A stretch of DNA of 64,000 nt. It comes from Notospermus geniculatus (Eukaryota; Nemertea; Pilidiophora; Heteronemertea; Lineidae). The notes below the pieces were generated by a model, which was not told the origin of the DNA, searched no databases, and was given only the letters and a program-made list of their open reading frames with translations. How positions within the stretch are numbered: the first letter of the stretch is position 1; each line of letters opens with the position of its first letter. Of the stretch, positions 45,075 to 57,318 are shown piece after piece. The stretch lies in contig NMRB01000109.1 in the NCBI GenBank assembly GCA_002633025.1, positions 335,851 to 399,850 of the forward strand, written 5' to 3'. A program made the translations under genes and the position numbers.

Positions 45075-45600
45075 CTGAAAAAAAGACAAAACACGCCATG
45101 TTCCATTTTTATTGAGGTTTAGACTTCGTTCACAATACTTTGGTGGTCTGTGAGTTGACATATGTGGTTTCCGATCAAATCGAGTTGCAGATCTCTGCTT
45201 CTTGGTGGAATCTTGGTGTCTTTTCATCTTTCTTTTTATGAGGTACTTTTGTGCATCAGATCCCAGGCAAACTGGGAATCTCTCCTGGAATAGAACAGGG
45301 TGCAACACCGGTCTTTCAAGCACTTCTTCAGTTGCACCCTTTTTGTTAAGTACCAACACCATTCTTAATAAGACAGTGAAAAATTAGCCTCCACCACTCT
45401 AAAAAATTTCTGATATGAACAAACAACAGCTCTGTGGAGCTTAAAATTGCTGAAAATAGAGATTTTCATCTAGTTTTGTTTAGTAGCTAACCGTGGCGAA
45501 AACCGCTACAGTGGAAAGGGGCTTAAGGAGGACCCTCATGTCTATGATAATTGTGCAGTGAGTACAAGCCTTCTTCCAATGAAAATACAAATGAACTTAC

Positions 45601-46278
45601 CGGTACGTGATGTTTGGTTGATGTCATCTTTCAATTGTTTCACCTGCACTTTGGTAGAAATGGCACCCTTTAGAAGAGTCAGCCCTGAAAGTGTGGCCCT
45701 TAGCGTCTCCAATCCGCGACTGTTTGGTCCAGTGCCATGTATTGCTGGACTGTCACCTGTGTATACATCGCCTGATGTATCTGGTATGATTTTCTCGGCC
45801 TTCTTCTGCAACACGTCATTGTCAATCCACATCAGGAAGTTCCCATTCTCAGCATTGTAGCTTACTCCGATGAAATGCCACGACTTCACTGGCACCGGCT
45901 TGAAATATTCCACAATGCCTTTTGAATTCTTTGACTTGGTTTTGATTTTGGCGTAAAGTTTCCCTTTCCTTATCCACAAACGTGTTGCACCGAGCGGACC
46001 ACTTCTTTTACCGTACCATTCAAATATCGGCCCGTCCTTCACTTCATCCTGATAAAACCAAGTAGCAATGGTCAAACTGCCTTTGAAGTCCAGCTCACCC
46101 TTGTGGGAGACTTTGGTGCGACCATGTTGCCACCCGGGGAATTTCCAACCCTTCAGGTTCTTATAGCCCTTTGTTAAAGTGACCCCCTTGACTGAGAGTG
46201 TGAGACCATGGAGAAGCTTCGGCTGTGGGGCGATGTCTTGTCCGAGAATAATCCACCACTTATACCCAAAGAAACCAG
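45601..46278 (-). CDS. Giant modular gene, first (N-terminal) LamG/concanavalin-like domain exon
   Basis: 678 nt, phase 1-1 (acceptor tttgcag|CT, donor ACCG|gtaagt), a 226-residue paralog of the LamG exon at 30498. Shared positions include FFGYKWWIILGQDI, LHGLTLSVKGVTLTKGY, LDFKGSLTIATWFYQDE, KSWHFIGVSYNAENGNFLMW and LSGLTLLKGAIST. Identity looks well under that between copies A and B, so this is an old internal duplicate and a second LamG domain of the same protein or of an adjacent gene. It lacks cysteines in the core strands, as the downstream domain does. Confidence 0.85.
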
Positions 46279-46479
46279 CTGCAAAGGTAAAAGACGGTCA
46301 TATTGTACATTCTTCAAATAAACCAGCAACACCAGCGTGGGACTTCATCCACAAAACACCTGCAAATAAATCTGAGACTGGTGGTGCAAGTCATGCAAGT
46401 GCAGGTTGGTGTCCAAGAAGATGCTTCATGCACCAATCAAGTATTCTGAAGTGTCTTTTGAGGAAAAGTTATTTCTTAC

Positions 46480-49400
46480 CTTTTTTTGGTTTCGGTGTGG
46501 TACTGATCTTGCTTCTTCGAGTTGATCTAGGTTTCAAGCTGTGTGGTCCATGAAGCATTATCCCATGCTTACCATCATATTTAGGTGAATTGGCAGTTTT
46601 TGCTGTTCCCTTCTTGTGTTTTGATGGCGCTGGCTTCTGAGCATTGGAATCAGATGGCCCTGGTTGACTTGGTGGTCTTTCAGGTTCAGGGTGTGTACCT
46701 GACGATCCTGGTTGACTTGGTGGTCTTTCGGGTTCAGGGTGTGCACCTGACAGTCCTGGTTGACTTGGTGGTCTTTCTGGTTCAGGGTGTGCACCTGACA
46801 GTCCTGGTTGACTTGGTGATCTTTCTGGTTCAGGGTGTTCACCTGATAGTCCTGGTTGACTTGGTGGTCTTTCGGGTTCAGGGTGTTCACCTGACGGCCT
46901 TCGACGCTCTGGTTCTGGATGGCGGCTCAGCCCTTGCAGTCCACTACGTTGGGTTTCACTAGATTGTCGTTGACCCTTGGGCAGCTCGTTGGAAGATGTC
47001 TGAGGCATTGTGGCTCCTCCTTGTTGATTCCTTCTAGGCCCTTGTGGTTGCCGGCGTGCAGTTTCACCAAATAGTTTTTGATGCTCAGGCAACTCATTAG
47101 AAGATTTTCGTTGCATTGTCCTTCCACCTTGTTGATTCTCTGTAGGGTCTTGTGGCCTTCTTGTTTGCATTTCATTTGATTGTTTTTGCGGTACACTTGA
47201 TTGTGTTTCACCAGATCGTCCTTGACGCTCAGGTTGGTCATTAGAAGCTGTCCTTGGCCCTTGCGGTCTGCCAGGGGCCTCACTAGATTGTGTTTGAGTC
47301 GTCCTTGTCTGTTCATTGGGTGGTGTCTGGGAGATCGGTGCACCTCCTTGGCTATACCCTCTTGGCCTTTGCGTTTCACTGCTTCTGGTTTCCCCAGACT
47401 GTCCTTGATTCTCGGCCAGCTCTTTGGAAGATTTCCGAGGCATAGATGCTCCACCTTGGTCATACCCTCTAGGTCTTTGCATTTCACTACGTTGGGGTTC
47501 ACCAGATTGTCTTTGACGCTTGGGCTGCTGGTCAGAAGATGCCTGAGACATTGTGGTTTCAGCTTGGCGATTTACTCTAGGACTTTGCGTTTCATTACCT
47601 TGGGTTTCACCAGATTGTCTTTGAGGCTCGGGTCGCTTGTTAGAAGATGTTTGAGGGATTGATGTTCCACCTTGGCTATACCCTCTAGGCCTTTGCGTTT
47701 CACTACTTTGGGTTTCACCAGATTGTCCTTGGCGCTTGGGCTGCTCATTAGAAGATGTCTGAGGCATTGTGGTTCCACCTTGGCTATACCCTCCAGGCGT
47801 TTGTGTTTCATTTCCTTGGTTTTCACCAGATTGTCCTTGATGCTTCGGCTGCTCATTAGAAGATGTCTGAGACATTGACGTTCCACCTTCGCGATAACCT
47901 CTAGGCCTTCGTGTTTGACTGCGTTGGGTTTCACCAGATTGTGAGGAATCATTTGATTGTCGTTGTGATTGGGTTTCACCAGACTGTCTTTGACCTTCAG
48001 TCTGCTGATTAGAAGATGTCTGCGGCATTGATGTTCCACCTTGGCGATATCCTCTAGGCCTTTGCGTTACACTTCCTTGGGTTTCACCAGACTGTCCTTG
48101 TTGCTTGGACTGCTCGTTAGAAGATGCCTGAGGCATTGATGTTTCACCTTGGCGATATCCTCTAGGCCTTTGCGTTACACTTCCACTTCCTTGGGTTTCA
48201 CCAGACTGCTCTTGTTGCTTGGACTGCTCGTTAGAAGATGTCTGCGGCATTGATGTTTCACCTTGGCGATACCCTCTAGGCCTTTGCGTTACAATTCCTT
48301 GGGTTTCACCAGACTGTCCTTGTTGCTTGGACTGCTCGTTAGAAGATGTTTCCGGCATTGATGTTCCACCTTGGCGATATCCTCTAGGCCTTTGCGTTTC
48401 ACTACTTTGGGTTTCACCAGATTGTCCTTGACGCTTGGGCTGCTCGTTAGAAGAACCCTGAGGCATTGTGGTTCCATCTTGGCGATACCCTCGAGGCCTT
48501 TGCCTTTCACTGTTTTGGTTTTCACCTGATTGTCCCTGACGCTTGGTCTGCCCGTTAGAAGATGACGGAGGCATTGTGGTTCCATCTTGGCGATATCCTC
48601 TAGGCTTCTGCGTTTCACTACTTTGTGTTTCACTGGATTGTCTTTGGTGCTCAGGAGTTGTCTGAGGCACTGATGTTCCATCATGACGATACCTTTTAGG
48701 CTGTTGCGTTACACTCCCTTGGGTTTCACCAGATTGTCTCTGTTGCTCAGGCAACTTGTTTGAATATGTCCGAGGCGTTGTGGTTCCACCTTGTTGATTC
48801 TCTCTCGGCTCTTGTAACCCAGTAGGTTGGGTTTCATTTGATTGTCTTTGTGATCCGCTGGGTTGGGTGTCACCGGATTGTCTTTGACGCTCAGGCAGGG
48901 CATTGGAATGTGTCCTAGACATTGATACTTGGCGATTCCCTCTAGGCTCTTGTAGTCCACTGCCAGGGGCTTCCCCAAATCGTTTTTGTTGCCTTGGCAG
49001 TTCATTTGGCGATGTTTGAGGCATCCGTGCTCCAATATTGCGATTACTTCTAGGCCCTTCCAGTCCACTACTTTTGTGTTCACCAAATTGTCTCTGACGC
49101 TTGGGCAGCTCATTGGAAGGTATCCGAGGCATGAGTGCTTCACCTTGGCGATTACCTCCAGGCTCTTGCGGTCTATTACGTTCGGGGTCACCCAGTTGTC
49201 TTTGACGCTTGGGCAGTCCATCGGATGGTATGCGAGGTTCTGATGCTTCGCCTTGGGGATTACTTCTAGTCCTTTGCAGTGGACTGCCACGGGAGTCACT
49301 TGGTTGTACTCTTTGCCAAGGCAATTCTTCTGGTGATGTTCTAGGCATTGGTGCTCCTTCACGATTCCATCTGGGCAGTTGTGGTCCATTACGTTGGGTG

Positions 49401-50524
49401 TCACCAGATTGTCTCTGATTCTCAGGCAATTGATTAAAAGGTGGTCTAGGCATTGATGCTTGTGTCCTGCCAAATGATCTATCAATGGGACCTACAGGCT
49501 TTTCTGCTCCTTCAAAGGCACTTTCAAAAGACTTCAGTGTTCTACCAATGCGTCCTTGAGGCCTAGGTTTTTCACCACCGTGCGGTTTGGACATTCCACC
49601 AGGTTCGTTTTGGTTCTTTTGCACTCCTTGATTGGGACTTTGACCGGGTTTCTGTAATCCCGCTGTGTGATCTTCAGACTTTTTTGTTCCACCAAGGTTA
49701 CCTTGATTGGGTTTCTGGGATTGTAGCGTTTGTACTCCACCTCCAGATGGTGTCAGTGATCCACCAGTACGACCTTGGGGCTTCTGTGTTCCACTTTGAC
49801 CGGGTTTCCGGTTTCCTTGAGGTGCTAATGTTCCACCAACTTGACCTTGGCCGGGGTTCGATGATCCACCACTATTACTTGGAGCCTTTTGTCTTCCATT
49901 AGGGGGACTTTTACCGGACTTCATTAATCCGCCAGTTTGAGCTTTAGGCTTTTGGGTTCCACCGCGGGGACCTTGATTGGGCTTCAGTGATCCGCGAGCA
50001 CGGGCTTGAGGCTTGAGTGTAGGGCGACCTTCACCAGGCTTCTGTGATCCACCAGTGTGACCTTGAGGTGTTTGGGTTTTACCAGGGTGACCTTGAGGCT
50101 TCTGTAATCCACCAGCTTGAGCTTGAGGCTTGACTGTTACAGCAGGGCGACCTTCACCAGGCTTCTGTGATCCACCAATGTGACCTTGAGGTGTTTGGGT
50201 TTTACCAGGGTGACCTTGAGGCTTCTGTAATCCACCAGCTTGAGCTTGAGGCTTGACTGTTACAGCAGGGCTACCTTCACCAGGCTTCTGTGATCCACCA
50301 ATGTGACCTTGAGGTGTTTGGGTTTTACCAGGGTGGCCTTGAGGCTTCAATAATCCACCAGCTTGGGCTTGAGGCTTGAGTGTTCCAGCAGGGCGACCTT
50401 CACCAGGCTTCTGTGATCCACCAGTGTGACCTTGAGGTATTTGGGTTTTAGCAGGGTGACCTTGAGGCTTCTGTGTTCTTTGACTCTTCCCACGTGATCC
50501 AGCAATCGCAGCCTGAGCTGGCAT
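46480..50524 (-). CDS. Giant modular gene, upstream repeat exon (Gln/Pro/Gly/Ser-rich)
   Basis: The frame is open for at least 1,348 codons to donor CCAAAAAAAG|gtaaga (phase 1). Zones from N to C are: four 41-residue units with GGSQKPGEGRPA and GGLQKPQGHPGKTQTPQGH (about 50000-50480, 123 bp); a mixed zone; about 15 units of 36 residues, RPRGYRQGGTSMPQTSSNEQ plus SKQQGQSGETQ (47330-48760, 108 bp); and about five HPEPERPPSQPGLSGA units (46640-46910, 48 bp). It ends in a basic tail STTPKPKKG. The start given is the first Met; the frame is open upstream to a TAG near 50600, and an acceptor such as attccag|CT (about 50560) is possible. No signal peptide is visible at this Met, so an upstream exon is expected. 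Function is unknown; it resembles disordered matrix or adhesive proteins in composition. Confidence 0.75.
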
Positions 50525-50616
50525 AGTCGTAGCTCTTTTTCCATTGGTCAGATTTTTCTTTCTGTCGCTAGCTGGAATGATACGTACACTGTTTTTTTTC
50601 TACATGTATGTCTGTC

Positions 50617-50742
50617 GGCTGCGATTACATACACCTGCCCGGTATACGGACACGCCGGATAATGGCTTCACGATCTTGAACCCTTTGTGAAGCCTTTGTT
50701 AACCGGCCTGTCCGTATCTTGTAGGTCAATGTAATCGCAGCC
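50617..50742. mobile_element. Small MITE upstream of the repeat exon
   Basis: GGCTGCGATTACATACACCT at the left and AGGTCAATGTAATCGCAGCC at the right are inverted copies; the pairing extends to GGACA inside. It is 126 bp, with no coding content. A target duplication was not clear. Confidence 0.6.
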
Positions 50743-51405
50743 TTACGGAAACAGTGGATAGATTTGTATTATCTGCATGCGTTTATTAAAATTGAAATTG
50801 AAATCATTACTCTCTGAAAAAGCAAGAGGTTATGCCTAATCGGGCCTATGGTGGCGCCTATTGTCTAAAACTAAGGCCTATAGAAATGCCTATTCTCTAT
50901 TAACAAGAGGCCTACGTATCTTAGAGCCTTCTCTTCTAGATGAGGTGTATTTTGGACATGACCACTAGGTAAACAGGCCTATCATGTTGCCTATTTCTTT
51001 AAAAGAGACCTAGGCTATATAGGCCTATTGATCCGTTTTCTCTAAAATAGGCCTCGGTGGACTTGGACATGACCACTAGGAATATAAACTACACGATACA
51101 TTGATCAATATAGTGACAGCCCTCTAGCGGGAAAAGCTGAGGAAATTGATGACTGGTTATTCAATGGAAAGCATCGCGAAAAGCGCAAGTCCCCGATCTT
51201 ACCTCTGTTATATGCATATCAATTTGAACGATGGACATTTGCAGGTGTTGCTTGAGATACTGGGTTGGCCGAATATTGTGTGACATTGTGACATGCAGAC
51301 ACCCATTTAATATCAATAGATAAATAAACTTACCCAAAATGACGTCTGTTGTCCTGTGACCAGTGCTTAATCGGCCTGATCCGGCTCGTCATTCTTCGTA
51401 CTTAC

Positions 51406-51422
51406 CTGCAGTCCAGCTGAAA
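51406..51422 (-). other. Strong splice donor and possible 5' exon end of the giant gene
   Basis: On the minus strand, CTGGACTGCAG|gtaagt (donor after 51406) is a near-perfect donor preceded 11 nt earlier by tttatttcag, also a good acceptor. It is either an 11-nt microexon or the end of a noncoding first exon. No ATG upstream joins in phase to the repeat exon at 50524. Confidence 0.35.
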
Positions 51423-51578
51423 TAAACGAACCTGGTCGGTGTAAGAGGAACATATGTCTCCTGGGAAAATATCCAGGGAACAATAATTCCTGTCTGAGTT
51501 AAGTATGATTCTTTGGCGTTACACCAGACGCCCTATCTTTTTCGATGGGAGACAACCTGAGAAGTGGAGGGGAGGGGA

Positions 51579-51593
51579 GAATTCGGCACGAGG
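51579..51593 (+). other. Match to a classic cDNA-library EcoRI adaptor
   Basis: GAATTCGGCACGAGG is the adaptor sequence left by lambda ZAP-type cDNA cloning, normally found at cDNA 5' ends. Here it is followed directly by GACAAGAGAGAAGGTGATGT and an ATG-led frame at 51609. In genomic sequence it could be contamination, a cDNA-derived patch, or chance. Confidence 0.55.
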
Positions 51594-54500
51594 ACAAGAG
51601 AGAAGGTGATGTCGGCGGCGATCTTGCCAACCGTCGCTATATCCAAGGTCTACATCCAATCCACTACGGCAGGAAAAGTATTCCAGGGATTCCGTATCAC
51701 CTGGCTTTCTAAGATTAAACCAGATATTTCTCAGGTTCTGCAAGGAAGACATCAAAAATCCCTAAAGCTAGCTAAGAATTCGTGACGTCGAATATTCCTT
51801 TCATTATCAGTCTGTTTCGGAAGACACATCAAATCCAAGATGGCGTCCATCTCTTTCCTGGGTTGGCAAAATAGAATCCGTAAGGGTTGGAACGTTCCAA
51901 ACTTGATGACGGTATTTGGTAAGTTGAAATGGACAACACTAATGTCCCACACAATCGAGACGAGATATCCGTAAATGGTGAACAAACTTGACGGATTCCA
52001 ACACATTCCAGAATTTTCAGGTCTGAAATTTCTCCATGGTTCTTGGTTTCTACATATGGCCTATGCATGGTCTCACTTTGAAAACCACTTCACTGTCGTA
52101 GCATGTACATGTACGGCTATGGATCCATCGGACGGGCCAACCAATTAATGCCGAGTAGGTGACGACAGGTGTGGGGGAAGGGCCCTTTACACGCATTTTG
52201 TGCAGTGTTGGTGCATTGTGATAATGAGAAGGGGATCAAAATGCATTTCTAGGACTGGTGGAAGTCTTTTGGACCAATGAAGCAAAGGTTAGAAGTACGA
52301 AAAGTGTCCGACTTTTTGCATCGTGTGACATGCTTTCAAAAGATGGTCTTTAACAACGTGCAGAGGTGTGGCTCATTGGAGTATCATCGTTGCGCATTTT
52401 CGGCCGGTCTTGGGTGTGCCCTGGCCTCCATGCGAGTCTCATTCATTGTCCCGACGCCGCTCAACGCCAAAGCCCTGGTAAAATAGGCTTTGAGTTGACT
52501 AAACGACCTGTCGAGTGCGTGCTGATAGTTGGTCCCGTGAACGCCGATTGGCTGCTGGATGAAGAAAATGAGCTCTTATTGGACCAAAACCGTTTCCTGT
52601 CAGGCGCGTACCAAAGAAATTTGTGAGTAGGGCGGCGTTGATTGGCTACTCCGTGTCATGTGACGGCGAATGCGTGTTTGATTGCTTGGCGCGAAATGAC
52701 GGTAATTCGGTACAAATTACATTATAGGAGGTATGAAAATATCGATGCCTTGTTGATTCAGTTTCGGAGTCTCGCGTTTCATCAGGTGTGAAAGGAAGTC
52801 CCCTGGAATCAAAGTCCATTGTTCAGCGTCGGACTAGAATATATGGCTAGACTAGAGAGACCATGATCATTCGAATATAACCTTACAATAGCGAGCTATT
52901 GTTTGGCGGATCTGCATTCCTAGGACGCTGATTCCTGTCACACCCATCTTGACTTAAGCCTGGGTCACAAATGCCACCGGGCGCCGTACGATTTTCCCCA
53001 CCCAGCGGCTTGCTGTGGATTTTTGAGACTGAAACTCAGATCGAAGCTGAATTATGCCGAATTCGCCTCAATGGATAAGCGGAAATTAAACTAGATCAAA
53101 CTGGGCACCGTAGAAATTGGCCAAAATGTCTGTTTTTACTCGCCGTACGGTCGCCGTACGGGCCCCGGAGTGGATATGTGACCTAGGCATAATCAAGGCC
53201 TCCGGTCACTCCGCCCTTCGAACTACGCTCCCTTCACCCTTGACGACCACCGTTTGTCATCCTGCTCGCAGACAGGTCGTTCCATGGACCGCGCACACCC
53301 CCACCACTGTCAATGATAAATGCGTGTAATCCAATGTTTTGTGAATAAAACATGCATTAACGTATTAGATTATTCTTCATTTTGAGATTTTCATCGATCC
53401 AAACCTCACAATGTTCCTTTCTTCGTCATAAACCGCGCTTTCAGTAACGTTTGGCTGCTTCAGCCGCCACGCTCATGGGCGGCAAATGCGAGCGATAAAT
53501 GCTACGGTGGTCGACAAGGGTGGATGGAGCGATAGTAGGAGTGACAGGAAGCCTTGGTTGGGCAAGATGGTCACACCTGCCCTTGCAAACGCCTACAGTG
53601 TAGCTTAGTTGTAAAATGTTCATTCAGATGGAGCCAAGATACCTTGTCACAAGTGATGATTTTCGTCAAACAAGTGAAATTGTGTTGAGAATCGATCCTT
53701 TCATCCGACCTGTACCGCTCGGATCTCTCCGCTACTCATCGGGGCTGTTCGGCAGTTGTCGATATTCGCATACTGACTTCTCCCCAAACCTGTGTCTGGC
53801 GCGATGCATCGAACGATGAATCAATCGGTCGGAGATGTTCGGGTGAGGTAGGCCTATCTGTAATGATTGCCCAACACACGCTTTCGAAATGTAGTACAGA
53901 CATGTACAAGAAGAAGAGCCAACCCTCATAGCGGACAAGATGAATGGAGAAGTTGGTGACATCCTTCCGGAACTTTTCCGAAGATGTCAGTCGGTTCAAT
54001 CTTGTCCTTAAAGAGCAACACCAATCACTTGCCCTCGTTCTAGTCTCATGCTTTCTTCATGATGTAATCGGCGCCGCAGCTATTTGAACACTGTCTGCTG
54101 ATACTGCTGAAACCTCAAACTGCTTTATTCGAAAAAGAGCCGGAGCCAACGCTGGTTGTCACGGGAAACGCCCGTTTGGTCGCTAATCGGTTTTATCTCC
54201 GTCCCCACCAAGGCGGTTCTGTCACCAGAGTTCTGGAAACCACCAATGGGAATGGTGCTTGAGGTACCATTGGCAGGGCATTCTGAGGCCTAATTGGCGG
54301 GACTAATGATACAATTGAGCATGTTTCAAGTGCTTTTCACCCGTCATCTGTTTGGAACGAGGCGCAGCATTGCAGCGCAAGCATATGGGTAACATGTACA
54401 GTATGCCTATGTTGAATGGGACCTATGTATCGAAAGAGGCAGTGGATTCGATTTTTGTATCCGAATTTCAAAGATGTTGGTCGAATCATTGATGATATCT

Positions 54501-55810
54501 TACTGCAGTTGCTGAGATGGATTGCCGACGTTGGACGTCGTCAGGAACCACTGCACCACGGAGTACGGAGCTTATCTTGGATTTTCATCACCTGTGCGAC
54601 TTTCTGGTAGGCTTAATTGCAACATTGTTGTGTATGATACATTTTTGATTTGTCAACATGCCAGATGAGAAAAACAAACCTGACATAGGGCAATCATGAC
54701 GCGACATCTCATTCTAAGACGTCTCATGACCCGCTCGATTGGAGACGAAATGTTTTCCACTTGGGTGTAAGCCCTACTCCTTCGGTTTGAGTTTGCATAT
54801 CAATTCGATTTAAAGAAATTAATTGATGGCTAATGTATCTTTGGTCCGCACCATGCTGTCTCATTTCTTGGGTACGGTGACATGAGTCGAGCCGGATCCA
54901 CGGACCTTTCGTCGCCACGAGTCCGCCGATGCGGCTCATCGACATTGAAATCATGCCTCGATGACAAATATTCGACCAGTCAAAGCGCGTTACTTCGTGA
55001 CGTATCAATGTTACCTTATGACGTCATTCAAATCACATGAAGAACACTATCGTACTGTAAAATCTGTTGACGTTTATTGGGAGTAGAATCTAACGCCTGG
55101 CTGTGCGCCTGGGCAGTTCGTACGGCCAGCGACTGCCGAATTTGTCAGTAGTATTTCGATGTGGATGTTCCAACAATTCATTGGTAAAGGCATCTCTCAC
55201 TAGCATGATTAGTAGACCTATTCAATGTAATGATTAATTCATTTCTCCTTTGTTGCATTCAACACGCTCGTCGCCTTGAGATAAGGACTTTTTGCACAAT
55301 TGCCATGGGATTAAAGTATTGTGGTCAGCAAAAAGTGCCCTGATTAATTGGTATCACCTGTTGGATACTTGATGCTGATTTGATCAATGGTGGTGTAGCG
55401 TAGGCCTATAGGCCCATTCTACATCGGCTTCCATGCAAATATCCCAATGGTATCGTTCGATTTATTGAATGTTTGGACGGCTTACCATGTATGTGTACAT
55501 GTGTAAGCAGGCGGAGTAATGCCATGGTTCCTTGGTGTTTCCGTTCCACCAATAGTTAGTCGGTCACCATCCCATGGTGTTCAGACTCCGTAATTAATGA
55601 GAATGCCTCCCGTCGTCATGAGAGTGTCCGCTTTATTGCGTGGCGGACACGTACAAAAACACAGACATGTCACGTTGCGGCTTAATCCGTCAATCTTTTG
55701 CTGCATGAGGGCATTGGGAAACGGGGGCAGTGACAAATAGGAAGGGCTCGTGGGAAGGGCATCCTTGGGTGAAATCCACAAACGCCACGGAATATCAGTT
55801 ATAAGGCTTA
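51594..55810. other. Long stretch without a supported gene
   Basis: No domain or convincing exon was found on either strand over 4.2 kb. It should contain the 5' parts of the giant gene (-) and the CPxGT gene (+), which are transcribed away from each other, but neither a signal-peptide exon nor a LamG exon was recognised. A + strand frame ending VVPWTAHTPTTVNDKCV and TAA at 53329, with AATAAA about 15 bp on, could be a terminal exon but is unsupported. Confidence 0.4.
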
Positions 55811-56279
55811 TGCCCGGTTGTTCAGCCTTAGCTTAAGCCAGAGTTGGGTCGATCCCGACATAAGCGTGGCTTAAGCCAGACTTATATTTCACAGTGCGTT
55901 GCGCAGGTTGGGCTTCAAACACAAGCCAAGCTTAAGCCTTTCTTATAATAAACCTGGCTGTGGGGTGGTTATAAGCGCGACTTACAACGGTAGGCCTATT
56001 CACTCTATGCCCTGACTTTGTAGATGGCAGAAGCATTGGTTCAGCTCATGTAAGCCACACCTGAGCAACCGGGCAGACATCATCGAGCAAATTGCACAGG
56101 AAAGCATTGGGAAGGAGGGTAATAAGCCAGGCTTCGGTAATCCCAAGTTTAATTCAGGCTGTGCAATGAACTCGGAATTGATTAAGCTGTTCTTATGACC
56201 AGACATAAGCGCGACTTACGTGAACTCGAGTTTGAGGAATAAGCTAGGCTCAGGTGAGCCAGACCTGAACAACCGGGCA
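55811..56279. mobile_element. TIR MITE with TTA target duplication
   Basis: The ends TGCCCGGTTGTTCAG and CTGAACAACCGGGCA are perfect inverted copies, flanked by TTA on both sides (55808-55810 and 56280-56282), a TWA duplication as in PIF/Harbinger elements. The interior is rich in TAAGC/GCTTA words and contains a second internal terminus-like GAGCAACCGGGCA at about 56073. Confidence 0.75.
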
Positions 56280-56818
56280 TTACTGTATTTGCCGCTGTTT
56301 GGGATGATTGTTTTTCTGGGACAGCCCGTATCAAGAGAGATATACTATATGTATGGTGAGTCGTTTCCTCTCGTCTGTGACCATCTACTTGTCCTCTTCC
56401 CGAGAGATTGCCTTCGATACCAGCTGATAACAAACCACATTTGATTCGTAATAAGTATTTTAGAGTATTTTCAGGGAACATGATATGCAACAGGGAACGG
56501 TAGGTGCTATCATGTCAATTTCAGATCACAGAAAAAAACAACGCGATTTTCCGCCCCGCGCCGATCGCGGCAATCCGTCTGGCACAGTATTTGCGCACCT
56601 TTAATACCCATACCCAAATAGGCCTATACTATGTAGATCCATCGTCTGCCGTCGAGTTCTGGTTTTGATGACAGATTTTCCCGAGAGTGGAAGTTCTTAA
56701 ATACCGTATTCATTGCTGATGTTCGGGAATTTCCGAAAATGCTCGTAGATGATGGAACAAAGCCTCTTGTAGGCCTCAGACGGTCCGAGTTTGACCCTGC
56801 TTCCATTCTCTCCACAGC

Positions 56819-56907
56819 TTTGGGTCAGTTCAGCTTGATACCGATGGTCAATGGCGTTTGCCCGGCGGGAACCAGGGTTCATCCGTTGTGGACCCACCTT
56901 TGTCAGA
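56819..56907 (+). CDS. CPxGT-module gene, module exon 1
   Basis: Acceptor ctccacag|CT and donor CAGA|gtaagt bound an 89-nt exon encoding LGQFSLIPMVNG then VCPAGTRVHPLWTHLCQ, with cysteines 13 residues apart. At 89 nt it opens with two bases and ends with one in phase 1. This is the first recognisable exon of the + strand gene; earlier exons were not found. It is a paralog of the small exons of the giant minus-strand gene. Confidence 0.7.
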
Positions 56908-57081
56908 GTAAGTTTGGTAAATTTTTGTAATCACCAGGCGCCTCGTGGATCGAGAACGGCATTTCCTAGAAACAAAGTTTGTGCAGCCTTGACAAATTGA
57001 CCAATGGAGTGTCGTTCCTGGAACGCGAGTCGACTCGAGAGCCAATTAAAGTCAGCGTCTCACGGGCAGCCAATCGAGTAA

Positions 57082-57318
57082 AGGCCCGTTTACACATGCA
57101 ACTTTTCATATGCAACTTCATGCAACTTGTTGCAAAAACCTGATGAGACCAAAAAGTTTCATAAAAGTTGCATGTGTAAACGGGCATGCAACTTGTTGCA
57201 ACTCGATCACGCTGGATGTTGCATCGATTTTTCTGTGTGTAAACCGTCCCAGGTAGTTTGCAACAAGTTGCAAGTTGCTGCAACTTGCAACTTGGTGCAA
57301 CCTAGTGTAAACCGCCCT
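57082..57318. mobile_element. TIR MITE with TAA target duplication
   Basis: AGGCCCGTTTACAC at the left and GTGTAAACCGCCCT at the right are inverted with two mismatches. TAA flanks both sides (57079-57081 and 57319-57321). The interior is built of TTGCAACTTG/CAAGTTGCAA words in both orientations. It lies in an intron of the CPxGT gene. Confidence 0.7.

Larger units (their letters stand above)
44062..45383. repeat. Second tandem pair, copy 2
   Basis: It starts GATGATACATTTC right after the N at 44061, equivalent to 42764, and runs to CAGTGAAAAA at 45383. From there the sequence continues uniquely into the upstream LamG exon. This makes copy 2, not copy 1, the one physically attached to the rest of the gene. 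Confidence 0.9.

Noticed and set aside
46558-49902. Many 60-260-codon open frames antisense or out of frame to the upstream repeat exon
   Set aside because: They appear only because the repeated codons avoid stops in several frames. They have no splice signals, no domains, and mirror the sense repeats.
51609-51785. A gene starting at the ATG after the adaptor match
   Set aside because: The 58-codon frame has no recognisable domain, no donor at its end and no homology I recognise; only the adaptor match was reported.
53117-53329. A terminal exon with a CPxGT-like module (VCHPARRQVVPW…NDKC) followed by AATAAA
   Set aside because: The cysteine spacing is 21, the CPxGT motif is missing and no convincing acceptor fits, so it was not called.
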